NCBI RefSeq assembly: GCF_007752345.1
Contig: NZ_CP036299.1
Coordinates: forward strand, 3,559,501 to 3,623,500
Direction: 5' to 3'
Source: Planctopirus ephydatiae
GTDB lineage: Bacteria; Planctomycetota; Planctomycetia; Planctomycetales; Planctomycetaceae
Length of the DNA: 64,000 nucleotides
Positions 55,996-64,000 of this stretch are shown here, piece after piece. Position numbers and translations under genes: made by a program. Positions within the stretch are counted from its first letter, which is position 1. Every line of letters begins with the position of its first letter. The notes beneath the pieces are model-generated. The model was not told where the DNA came from and made no database searches. It saw nothing but the letters and a program-made list of their open reading frames with translations.

Positions 55996-58548
55996 GTGGA
56001 CTTCGCTCGCCTGCGAAATGACACGATCGCTTTGGGATTGCTGGCGCTCGCCGTGTTTCTCGGCCTGAGCCTTGTCAGCTATGACCCTGCCGATGCCGCC
56101 TCTCACCTTGTGCATCCTGCTCGCGCCGTCACCCAGAATCTTTGCGGTACCTGGGGCGCAACCATCGCTTTTCAATTACTGAGCAACCTCGGCTACGGAG
56201 CATGGATTCTGCTGCTCATGCTCGTGGTGATCGATCTTCGGCTATTCACAAACAGCAGTGCTGTCGATGCCCAGACGCATATCCCTGGTTATCTGCTGGG
56301 GCTGTGTGCTGTTTGCACCATGATTCAACTGGCAATCCCCTGGAGCGGGCCCAGTCTTGCCAGTGGTGCAGGGGGCTATCTCGGAACCATTTTTGCCGAC
56401 CTGCTTTCACAACACTTCACATGGATGGGTACGTTTTCGCTGCTCATTTCCATGATGGTGGCCAGCCTGTTGCTGACAGACGAATTCCGCCTCATCGGGG
56501 TGTTGGGATCCATTGCGCTTTCCGTGTTTACGATTCCAGCCAGTCTCTTCTTCCGCAGGACAAAGGTGAAGCTGGACAAGCCAGCCAGCAGCAACTTTGC
56601 ATGGCTGAATCTTCGTCTCTTTAAGGCAAAGACAACTTCCGCCAAACCAACTGCTCACACTTTAGCAACCTCGATGCAGACAACATCTGCAGCGAGTGCC
56701 GGCCCGCAGGACGTGCTCGCACGTTTGCGAGATGCGGCTAACCCCGCAGCAGACCTTAATACTTTTCCAAACGTCCATCAGGTGAGTGCACTGGCCAGCG
56801 AATCACCATCCGCCACGATCTCTGAAATCTTCCAAAAAGTTGCCGATTCAGATGACCCGATTGGATTAGCTGCCTTTGACGACCCGACGGCTGTGCCGTC
56901 ATCGCCAACCAATGCCTTTGAATCTGCACGTGTGATCAAGGTGAACCCGCCGGTCACTTTAACACCATCAACAGCGACTTCACCCAGTCCGTTGACGGCG
57001 ACACCATCGGCCTACAGTGTGAATCGCACTCAACCTCAGGCCATCACTGCTTCTCATGTCAGCTATGCCTTGCCCGAGCATGCATTGCTGGAAGAGAGCG
57101 AAGCCTTTCCCTATGAACAACTCGCTCAGAAGGCCCAGATTTCGGCAGCGACTCTCGAAAAAACGTTCAAAGAGTTTGGTTTGAATGTCAAAGTTGTCGA
57201 GATCGATACAGGGCCGGTGATTACTCAGTTCGAACTGGAACTCGAGGCTGGTTTGCGTTTGTCGAAAGTGACAGCGCTGGCCGATGACCTCGCGATCGCA
57301 CTGCGTGTGCCGTCGGTACGCGTTGTGGCACCTATCCCTGGCAAAAACACTGTCGGTGTCGAAGTCCCCAACGACATTCGCGTGATGGTACGCCTTAAAG
57401 AGTTGATTCAGTCTTCCCCGAAAGACTTCGAAGACAAACGCATTCCGCTTTATCTCGGCAAAGATGTCAGCGGCAAGCCTCTAGTCGTGGATATGTGCAA
57501 GATGCCTCACCTGCTGATTGCAGGCCGAACAGGGACTGGAAAAAGCGTTTGTCTGAACACATTGATTCTTTCAATCCTGATGACCCGACGGCCTGATCAG
57601 GTTCGCATGCTGATGATCGACCCGAAAATGGTCGAACTCAGCCCCTACAACCGTATTCCGCACCTCATGCACCCCGTCATCACTGACATGAAAAAAGCGG
57701 AGGCCGTGTTAGGCTGGGCCGTCGAAAAAATGGAAGAGCGTTACGACCTTCTGGCACGCGTTGGTGTGAGACATCTCGACAATTACAACAAGCTCGGCAA
57801 AGCGAATGTCCTGGATCGCCTCGAAATCGATCCCGATTCCGAGGAAGCTCAGTCCATCCCTGAATCCATGCCTTACATCGTGATCATCGCCGATGAAATG
57901 GCCGACATGATGATGACCTCCGGTAAGGATGTCGAAGGGCACATCATTCGACTGGCACAAAAATCGAGAGCTGTTGGTATTCATCTGGTTCTCGCCACAC
58001 AGAAGCCGACTGTCGATGTAATCACCGGCCTGATCAAATCCAATCTGCCGGCGCGCATTTCGTTCCAGGTCGCCAGTCGCATGGATAGCCGCGTGGTGCT
58101 CGATGAAAATGGTGCTGACAAGCTCTTGGGCAATGGAGACATGCTCTACATGGCTCCGGGCACAAGCACGCTTTCCCGTGCTCAAGGGACCTACGTCAGC
58201 GATGAAGAAGTCAATGGTGTCATTGAGTTCTTTGAAGAGATGCCCACGCAGTACGATCCTGAACTTCAGAAGCTGAAAGTGGCCGCTAAAGAAGGTAAGG
58301 CATCAGCGGGCGGCCCCAGTGCCGGCGAACGTGACGATCTCTACGATCAGGCTGTGGAAGTCATCATTCGCGAAGGCCGTGGTAGTGTCTCGTTGCTGCA
58401 AAGAGCGCTAGGTGTCGGATATGGTCGCGGTGCAAGGTTGATCGATTTCATGGCTGAAGATGGGATCGTCGGCGGTTACAACGGCAGCCAGGCCCGTGAA
58501 GTGATCATGACCATGGAAGAATGGGAAGATCGTCGCGCCATGAAGTAA
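55996..58548 (+). CDS. ftsK: FtsK/SpoIIIE DNA translocase
   Basis: About 850 residues. Four hydrophobic segments lie in the first 180 residues, then a Ser/Thr/Pro-rich linker to about 360. The motor domain has Walker A in LLIAGRTGTGKSVCLNT and the Walker B segment IVIIADEMADMMM. The C-terminal gamma winged-helix (SVSLLQRALGVGYGRGARLIDFM) reads the polar KOPS-type sequences. It pumps chromosomal DNA during division. GTG 55996 follows TTGGAATCGCC; TTG 55939 would add 19 residues. Confidence 0.95.
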   Translation: MDFARLRNDTIALGLLALAVFLGLSLVSYDPADAASHLVHPARAVTQNLCGTWGATIAFQLLSNLGYGAWILLLMLVVIDLRLFTNSSAVDAQTHIPGYLLGLCAVCTMIQLAIPWSGPSLASGAGGYLGTIFADLLSQHFTWMGTFSLLISMMVASLLLTDEFRLIGVLGSIALSVFTIPASLFFRRTKVKLDKPASSNFAWLNLRLFKAKTTSAKPTAHTLATSMQTTSAASAGPQDVLARLRDAANPAADLNTFPNVHQVSALASESPSATISEIFQKVADSDDPIGLAAFDDPTAVPSSPTNAFESARVIKVNPPVTLTPSTATSPSPLTATPSAYSVNRTQPQAITASHVSYALPEHALLEESEAFPYEQLAQKAQISAATLEKTFKEFGLNVKVVEIDTGPVITQFELELEAGLRLSKVTALADDLAIALRVPSVRVVAPIPGKNTVGVEVPNDIRVMVRLKELIQSSPKDFEDKRIPLYLGKDVSGKPLVVDMCKMPHLLIAGRTGTGKSVCLNTLILSILMTRRPDQVRMLMIDPKMVELSPYNRIPHLMHPVITDMKKAEAVLGWAVEKMEERYDLLARVGVRHLDNYNKLGKANVLDRLEIDPDSEEAQSIPESMPYIVIIADEMADMMMTSGKDVEGHIIRLAQKSRAVGIHLVLATQKPTVDVITGLIKSNLPARISFQVASRMDSRVVLDENGADKLLGNGDMLYMAPGTSTLSRAQGTYVSDEEVNGVIEFFEEMPTQYDPELQKLKVAAKEGKASAGGPSAGERDDLYDQAVEVIIREGRGSVSLLQRALGVGYGRGARLIDFMAEDGIVGGYNGSQAREVIMTMEEWEDRRAMK

Positions 58549-58721
58549 CTTTCACAGGCGATCGACCTGCACAAATCATGTTTCGCCATGGGTCGATTTC
58601 TCTTGCGGAAGCACTTCATCGAACGGATGACAAATCCGTATTGCTGAATTTGGTGGTTTGCCAGACAATCAGTGGCGATTTCTGCCGATCCAGTCACAGC
58701 GTCATTCATGGATGAACGACA

Positions 58722-59570
58722 TTGGCCAGTAGCCTCATTGGAAATCCCCAGACAGATCGAACGACGCCGATCCATTGGCTGGGATGGATGCTGCTCACTT
58801 CTGTTCGCACAGTCGGTGATGCAGCCATTTTCACATCGACGGTCGCTTTAGGATTAGCGACACGCCGTTCTCGCAGTGCCATCCTTTGGCCCATTTTCTA
58901 CGAAATCGGTTGTCGCAGCATGCCTGTGATCCTCATCACGGGAGGTTTCATTGGCATGGTGCTGGCGGTGCAATCGTTCGATCAACTCGCGGCCATCGGC
59001 TTACAATCGCGACTGGGATCGGTCGTCAATGTCTCGCTTGTGAAAGAGCTCGGGCCAGTGCTGGCAGCTACGATGCTTGCTGGGCGAGTCGGCAGTGCGA
59101 TGGCTGCCGAAATCGGCACCATGAAAGTTACCGAGCAGATTGATGCCCTTCAGGCACTGGGTGCCAATCCTGTCATGTTCCTAGTTTGCCCAAGGTTCCT
59201 CGCCTGTGTGCTCCTCATCCCGGCGTTGACACTCCTCGCCGATGGGATCGGGATGCTCTCTGGCTGGTATCTTTCCGTGCAGGTTTTGGGGATCAGCAGT
59301 CATCTCTACTGGTTCTATTCCGATTCGTACATTACCTCGCTGGATATCATCTCCGGAGTCATCAAAAGCATTTTCTTCGGCGGTGCCATTGCACTGGTGG
59401 CCTGCCATCGAGGATTTCATTGTTCGAGTGGAGCCGAAGGTGTCGGACGGGCAGCCACTGAGGCCTTTGTCTGCTCGTTCATTCTGGTACTCGCCATGGA
59501 TTTCTTACTCGGCGTGTTCTTTATTCAGCTACAACATCTGTTGCCATCCCTGCGATCGCCTCTGCTTTAG
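58722..59570 (+). CDS. mlaE: MlaE-type ABC permease
   Basis: 282 residues, membrane protein of the MlaE family: [75 protein letters not shown], which includes the family's conserved E-x-G-P-V and coupling region. With the ATPase and MCE protein that follow it would move lipids between the two membranes. TTG 58722 is the only upstream start in frame; ATG 58788 is an alternative. The start is not firmly fixed. Confidence 0.92.
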   Translation: MASSLIGNPQTDRTTPIHWLGWMLLTSVRTVGDAAIFTSTVALGLATRRSRSAILWPIFYEIGCRSMPVILITGGFIGMVLAVQSFDQLAAIGLQSRLGSVVNVSLVKELGPVLAATMLAGRVGSAMAAEIGTMKVTEQIDALQALGANPVMFLVCPRFLACVLLIPALTLLADGIGMLSGWYLSVQVLGISSHLYWFYSDSYITSLDIISGVIKSIFFGGAIALVACHRGFHCSSGAEGVGRAATEAFVCSFILVLAMDFLLGVFFIQLQHLLPSLRSPLL

Positions 59571-59600
59571 ACCCTTAGAAGCTGTACTTCGCCACCAACA

Positions 59601-60422
59601 ATGACTGAGACCTTCATTCAACCTGAAGAATCTGCGCCAATCATCGAACTGCGTGGCTGTTCGCGTGGTTTTGGTACCATGCAGGTGCTGCGCGACATCA
59701 GCCTGAATGTCTACCGTGGTGAAACACTCGTGCTGATTGGCGAAAGTGGTTGCGGCAAGAGCGTGACGACCAAATTGCTGGCCAACCTGCTCGAACCAAG
59801 TTCTGGCGAAGTCTTTTGGAATAGTCAGCCAGTCTCGCAGATGTCCGCTGAACAGATGCGTCAGGATCGCCTGAAACTGGGTTACCTGTTTCAAGGCGGC
59901 GCCATGTTCGACAGTCTCTCAGTCTATGAGAACGTGGTCTTCGGATTACGCGAAAACCGAAAAATGTCGGAAGCCGACATGCGGGAAATCGCCTTCACCC
60001 GACTGCGGGAAGTTGGCCTGCCAGCCAGTGCGGCACAAAAGTTTCCCTCCGAGCTTTCTGGAGGTATGCGGAAGCGGGCTGCACTTGCGAGAGCCTTGGC
60101 GATGTCTCCTGAAATTATCATCTATGATGAGCCGACGACCGGCCTCGACCCGATCATGAGTGACGTCATCAACGAGCTGATTCTTCAGGCTCGCAGTGCC
60201 CGCCCCGTCACCAGCATTGTCGTAACCCACGACATGACGACCGTGAAGCGGGTGGCCACTCGAGTGGTAATGCTCTTTCCTCTGGCAAGACTCCCTCAGA
60301 ACGAATCGCAGATCATTTTTGAAGGGACAGCGGACCAGGCCTTTAACCATCCCGACGAACGTGTGCACGACTTTGTTCACGGAATCTCCGGAAAGCGTCT
60401 GCAGGAACTCTTTGCGGCCTGA
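59601..60422 (+). CDS. mlaF: MlaF-type ABC ATPase
   Basis: 273 residues. Walker [10 protein letters not shown]-loop [18 protein letters not shown], signature [15 protein letters not shown], Walker [13 protein letters not shown] and the switch His in VVTHDM. These are intact, unlike those of the exporter at 8-10 kb. It energises the MlaE permease. It lies 30 nt after mlaE and 90 nt before the MCE gene. Confidence 0.95.
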   Translation: MTETFIQPEESAPIIELRGCSRGFGTMQVLRDISLNVYRGETLVLIGESGCGKSVTTKLLANLLEPSSGEVFWNSQPVSQMSAEQMRQDRLKLGYLFQGGAMFDSLSVYENVVFGLRENRKMSEADMREIAFTRLREVGLPASAAQKFPSELSGGMRKRAALARALAMSPEIIIYDEPTTGLDPIMSDVINELILQARSARPVTSIVVTHDMTTVKRVATRVVMLFPLARLPQNESQIIFEGTADQAFNHPDERVHDFVHGISGKRLQELFAA

Positions 60423-60512
60423 AACCATCAATCCTGCAGAACTGCTCTCGGCAGATTCTGCAACTTTTATTACATCAGACATTAGACAGTCGTCTGTCAT
60501 GGGAGACTCGTT

Positions 60513-61679
60513 GTGTCTGAGCGTCAGTTGCAGTTTCGCGTTGGAATGATGGTGCTGGTGGCCATGGCCATCGGTGTCGGGCTGCTCGTTCGCGCGGGAA
60601 AACTCGACTCGTATTGGGATGAAGATTTCAGTATCGCCATCCAGTTTGAATCGGCCGGGGGGATTTATCCCAGTGCACCCGTCCGACTTTACGGACTGAC
60701 GATTGGTAATGTTCGCGATGTCCGCCTGGATAACAAACGTCGAGGCGTGGTCGTCATTGCCGAAATCGACGCCAAGCACAAACTTCCGATCGATTCGACT
60801 GCCCAGGTGGCCGTGAGCCTCTTGGGCGAAGGGCATCTGGAAATCATTCCTGGCCTGTCAGAAGAACCGCTCAAACATGGCGCAGTGATCAGCGGTCAAG
60901 CTGCCGGGGATCCCATGGCTTTGGTCGCTCGACTTGAGGCCAAGACCACCGCCACGATGGATTCCTTTGCCGCCACCAGCAAAGAATGGGGCACACTCGC
61001 CCATAACGTCAACAATCTTCTCGAAACCAAGCGTGGGAACATCGATCAGGTCATCGAGCGGGCTGCCGATTCTCTGGATCAACTTTCACTGGCCATGAAA
61101 TCCGCCACTGAGTTAATCCAGCAGGCGAATCGCATTGTTGGTGATCCGAAAACGCAAGCCGCACTCCAGCAGACCGCTCAATCTCTCCCACGTCTGGTTA
61201 ATGACACTCGAGAGACCATTGTCGTAGCCCGCACGACGCTCGAAAGCATGCAGCAGAATCTGAAAAACCTCGAATCGGTCACCGATCCACTGGCCAAAAA
61301 AGGAAACGACATGATTGTCCGGCTGGATACCAGCCTGGCGAATCTGGATCGTCTTCTGGCCGATGCCAGTCGGTTTGTCCGCACGCTCAATACACAGGAT
61401 GGCACACTACAGAAACTGGCGGCTGATCCCCAGCTCTACGACAACCTGAACCGTTCGGCGCAATTGGTGACAGTCCTCCTGCGCGGCATTGAACCGATCG
61501 TGCAAGACATGCGGGAGTTCAGCGATAAAGTCGCACGCCGCCCGGAGATCCTCGGCGTTGGTGGAGCCATTCAACCCAGCAACGGCCTGCGGGATACCGA
61601 ACTGATCGAGCAAAGTGGCGGAACAGCCCCCAAAACCCAGCAGAAATCGGTACGACCGAGTTTCCTGCCGGGAAGATAA
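60513..61679 (+). CDS. mlaD: MlaD/MCE-domain protein
   Basis: 388 residues. One N-terminal membrane helix (FRVGMMVLVAMAIGVGLLVRAG) is followed by an MCE domain (FSIAIQFESAGGIYPSAPVRLYGLTIGNVRDVRLDNKRRGVVVIAEID). The C-terminal 240 residues are predicted long helices (SLDQLSLAMKSATELIQQANRI, TTLESMQQNLKNLE). It would bind and pass lipids in the periplasm. GTG 60513 has GGGAG 8 nt upstream. The long helical tail is typical of the larger MCE forms. Confidence 0.9.
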   Translation: MSERQLQFRVGMMVLVAMAIGVGLLVRAGKLDSYWDEDFSIAIQFESAGGIYPSAPVRLYGLTIGNVRDVRLDNKRRGVVVIAEIDAKHKLPIDSTAQVAVSLLGEGHLEIIPGLSEEPLKHGAVISGQAAGDPMALVARLEAKTTATMDSFAATSKEWGTLAHNVNNLLETKRGNIDQVIERAADSLDQLSLAMKSATELIQQANRIVGDPKTQAALQQTAQSLPRLVNDTRETIVVARTTLESMQQNLKNLESVTDPLAKKGNDMIVRLDTSLANLDRLLADASRFVRTLNTQDGTLQKLAADPQLYDNLNRSAQLVTVLLRGIEPIVQDMREFSDKVARRPEILGVGGAIQPSNGLRDTELIEQSGGTAPKTQQKSVRPSFLPGR

Positions 61680-61730
61680 GCCGACGACCGCTATCGAAAG
61701 CCGCGGCATCAACAGCTGTAGCAGACGGAA

Positions 61731-62846
61731 TCAACTCATTTTCTTGAGTAAGGTAATCCGTCCCGTGGTTACCCATTCGCTGACAATGATGTTGCCATCA
61801 TGGTCAAAAGTGGCATCATGCGGATGGACAAATTTGCCGGGTGCCCATTGCTTGGCGTCACCTCGGTTCACCTTACCGGCATTGACGTTCTGATGGTCAT
61901 CGCACAGATAAGCCAGAACCTTGTTGTTGCCATCCAGGAGCGTCACACGCCCCTGAAGCTCTGGTACCAGCATCAGATCTTTGTAGAAATCGACGTGGCA
62001 GGGCTTCTGAAAACCATCGATGAGTGAAACAAATTTGCCTTCAGCTGTCAGGCATTGAATCGTGTTGCGACTGCGGTCAGTCACATAAAGAATTTCTTCT
62101 TTCCCGGATCGCGCTTCCAGTGCCAGACCATGGTTCGTACTGAACTTTCCCGGACTGGGGCCGGCACCAGCAAAGCTCAATTTGTAGTCGCCATCTTTTG
62201 TATAGCGATGGATGTAATTTGAACCATATCCATCGGCCACCAGCAGATCACCATCCTTCAAAAAGGCAATGTTCGTCGGCTTATAGCGATTCGGCCCGCC
62301 CACTCCTTTGCGAGGAACTTCACCAGAACGAACCCGCTGTGGCAAGGTGTTCTCACCCTCGGGATAAATGCCCGATTCCATGGGTGCAAACCGCTCCCAG
62401 ATCAGTTCACCCTTGAGGTTGGTCTTGGCAATCGACTGCACCGGGTCGGGATTCGAGAAGAAAAGAAACTCCTCACCATTCTCTTCACGAAGTTCCAGCC
62501 CGTGAGCGCCACCCTGAAAGTATTGGCCGAAGGAGCGGACGTACTTTCCGTCCTGATCGAAGACGAAGACATTCGGGTGATTCTTCTTGTTGAAATCACC
62601 GGTGTGATTCAAATAGACAAAGCCATTCTTATCAACCACCACTGCTTGAGTCGTCTGCCACGTAAACTCGCTGGGAAGCTGAGCCCAGTTATGAATTACT
62701 TCGTACTGATAATCACCTTGCCCCGTGGTTAATGGCTGAGAATCCGCTTTGCTTTGAGCATGCACGAACGGAGCCCCTGAAATCAAACCGGCAGTGGCCA
62801 CACAGGCGGTCTTCAATGCATCGCGTCGAGAAATAGGCAAGGCCAT
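61731..62846 (-). CDS. Tat-exported NHL-type beta-propeller protein
   Basis: 371 residues. A Tat signal is visible in SRRDALKTACVATAGLISG, ending after VHAQ. NHL-like propeller repeats follow (QAVVVDKNGFVYLNHTGD, GKYVRSFGQYFQGG, TNIAFLKDGDLLVADGYGSNYIHRY, GKFSTNHGLALE, VHPHDATFDHDGNIIVSEW). Export of a folded protein fits a metal- or cofactor-binding propeller, but the substrate is unknown. ATG 62846 is preceded by GAGGG; ATG 62885 is an extension. Confidence 0.85.
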   Translation of the reverse strand: MALPISRRDALKTACVATAGLISGAPFVHAQSKADSQPLTTGQGDYQYEVIHNWAQLPSEFTWQTTQAVVVDKNGFVYLNHTGDFNKKNHPNVFVFDQDGKYVRSFGQYFQGGAHGLELREENGEEFLFFSNPDPVQSIAKTNLKGELIWERFAPMESGIYPEGENTLPQRVRSGEVPRKGVGGPNRYKPTNIAFLKDGDLLVADGYGSNYIHRYTKDGDYKLSFAGAGPSPGKFSTNHGLALEARSGKEEILYVTDRSRNTIQCLTAEGKFVSLIDGFQKPCHVDFYKDLMLVPELQGRVTLLDGNNKVLAYLCDDHQNVNAGKVNRGDAKQWAPGKFVHPHDATFDHDGNIIVSEWVTTGRITLLKKMS

Positions 62847-62963
62847 GCAACCCTCATCAAGCTGAAAAATCTGTTGTTGAAACAAAACTGAGTCCTTGCG
62901 GCGTAATAGATTGCCCTCCAGATAGACAGCAAGAATCCATCGACTGGGGAAGATCCATCACCA

Positions 62964-64000
62964 CTACTGCAACTGCCGGATAATCTCTTCAATACTTGCG
63001 AGTTGACTCTTCTGATTCACCAACGTCTGGCGAACTTCGGCCACCACTTCCGGTGGGGCCTTGTCGACAAAGCTGGCATTCCCCAGTTTCTTTTCGGTCG
63101 CAGCGATGAAGCCGCGCAGCTTCTCAGCTTCCTTGGTCTGCTTGGCCAGTTCTGCCGCCTTATCAATGAGGCCTTCCAGCGGCACAAAGCCTTCAGCTCC
63201 TACGAGTGCAAAACTCGCAGAAGCGGGAGGACGTTGCACCTCGGGGCCAGTCGCCGCAATCTCCGCTTTGGCCAGACTCTGGATCTGGACACGTAAAGCT
63301 TCAAAATCAGCGGCAGCTTCAACACTGCACTTCAGATGAACCGCAATCGACTGCCCGGGGCTGATCCCATAGGTCGCGCGGATGTTCCGAATCGCACCGA
63401 TCGTCTCCTGCAACCTGGTAAATCGCTGCTCCAGGGCAGGGGAGATGTCGGCTTCGTTCACCTTCGGCCAGGACGCAACAATGCACGCGGCTTCCGCCGG
63501 CTGGGGTTCAGGCAAGCCGCGTGAAGGTGCGATCTCAGCCAGGCGGTGCCACAACTCTTCCGTAATGAACGGCGTGAACGGGTGCAACAACCTCAGGATC
63601 TGATCGAGAACATGCACCAGCACCCGCTGAGCGACGGGCTTGGTCGTCTCGTCACGCAACCGCGACTTGATCAATTCGAGGTACCAGTCGCAGAACTCGT
63701 TCCAGACGAAATCCCGCAGGGCGCGCGTCGCCGCGTCGAACTTGTAGACCCCCAGCAGGGAGGTCACTTCGTTCGTCACCGTCGCCAGGCGGCTGACGAT
63801 CCACTGGTCCTCAATCGCCAGTTCGCTCTTGGCCACTGCAGCAGGTGTGTAGCCCTCCAGATTCAGCATGGCGAAACGAGCGGCGTTCCAGAGCTTGTTG
63901 CAGAAATTGCGGCCAAACTCGAAGCGTTCGATCACAATCCCCGCCACCAACTCGCCTTCGTCGGGCGCATACCAGGGGGTCGCATACTGCGATTCCTTCT
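62964..64000 (-). CDS. valS: valyl-tRNA synthetase, C-terminal part (5' end beyond the window)
   Basis: The last 345 or so residues of a class I synthetase are present, cut by the window edge; the frame remains open to 64000. FGRNFCNKLWNAARF belongs to the anticodon-binding domain, which continues with FVWNEFCDWYLELIKSRL and HPFTPFITEELWHRL. The end is the Val-tRNA coiled-coil arm (LIDKAAELAKQTKEAEKLRGFIAATEKKLGNASFVDKAPPEVVAEVRQ), diagnostic of ValS. It charges tRNA-Val. It lies 118 nt upstream of the propeller gene on the same strand. Confidence 0.93.
   Translation of the reverse strand, partial: KESQYATPWYAPDEGELVAGIVIERFEFGRNFCNKLWNAARFAMLNLEGYTPAAVAKSELAIEDQWIVSRLATVTNEVTSLLGVYKFDAATRALRDFVWNEFCDWYLELIKSRLRDETTKPVAQRVLVHVLDQILRLLHPFTPFITEELWHRLAEIAPSRGLPEPQPAEAACIVASWPKVNEADISPALEQRFTRLQETIGAIRNIRATYGISPGQSIAVHLKCSVEAAADFEALRVQIQSLAKAEIAATGPEVQRPPASASFALVGAEGFVPLEGLIDKAAELAKQTKEAEKLRGFIAATEKKLGNASFVDKAPPEVVAEVRQTLVNQKSQLASIEEIIRQLQ

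Noticed and set aside
1-64000. tRNA genes, CRISPR arrays, insertion sequences, phage genes
   Set aside because: I looked through the gaps by eye for cloverleaf arms, regular repeats and transposase motifs and saw none; a tRNAscan-type search would be needed to be sure.

Overview
The window is a contiguous stretch of a bacterial chromosome, about 53% GC by eye, that looks planctomycetal. I infer this from gene content: a Rho factor with a very long Arg/Gly-rich N-terminal extension, an archaeal-type dihydropteroate-synthase-related protein and a COG2232-type ATP-grasp enzyme (both tied to tetrahydromethanopterin-type cofactors), split coaB and coaC, Mla/MCE transport genes, and many exported proteins with no recognisable family. 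A Planctopirus-like member of the Planctomycetales would fit, but I cannot prove the genus. Almost all of it is chromosomal core. I saw no tRNA, rRNA, CRISPR array or insertion sequence.

Layout. 1-7 kb: tilS, an MFS permease, two tiny genes (one a 39-residue zinc ribbon), an ATP-grasp enzyme, a membrane-anchored HEPN protein and aroH. 7.2-13.5 kb: an ArsR regulator followed by an ABC exporter, an HlyD-type adaptor and a TolC-type lipoprotein, forming a tripartite secretion operon whose ATPase domain has lost its catalytic motifs. 13.5-18 kb: a TlpA-like thioredoxin, RidA, ndk, carA and a second ArsR regulator. 18.7-23.2 kb: a pterin/p-aminobenzoate cluster (a short-chain dehydrogenase lacking its catalytic tyrosine, a DHPS-related protein, pabB, pabA). 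23.5-29.2 kb: a thioredoxin-YHS protein and a 1498-residue triple amidohydrolase. 30.4-32.8 kb: rho behind a leader of about 1.2 kb.

33.7-36.1 kb, minus strand, holds the most notable locus: a retron. A structured RNA at 35931-36099 is flanked by 20-nt complementary a1/a2 arms and carries an 8-bp msr hairpin and an 18-bp msd hairpin. It is followed by a reverse transcriptase with YADD and the retron hallmarks NAxxH and VTG, and then by a multi-pass membrane protein that could be the effector. Non-Watson-Crick positions in the a1/a2 arms and the msr hairpin become G-U pairs only in the minus-strand transcript, which supports a functional RNA in that direction.

36-49 kb: an M50 protease, clpB, dnaK, pheA, tpiA, secG, a YicC-family gene, gmk, rpoZ, coaC and a SirB1-like gene. 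49.9-51 kb: a partner-switching pair (RsbW-like kinase, STAS protein). 51.7-58.5 kb: a small conserved-looking gene, eda, an exported Ig-like protein, coaB and ftsK. 58.7-61.7 kb: an mlaE-mlaF-mlaD-type lipid-transport operon. The window ends with a Tat-exported NHL propeller protein and the 3' part of valS, both on the minus strand.

Functions are assigned by reading motifs and family resemblance in the translated sequence. No database search was run.
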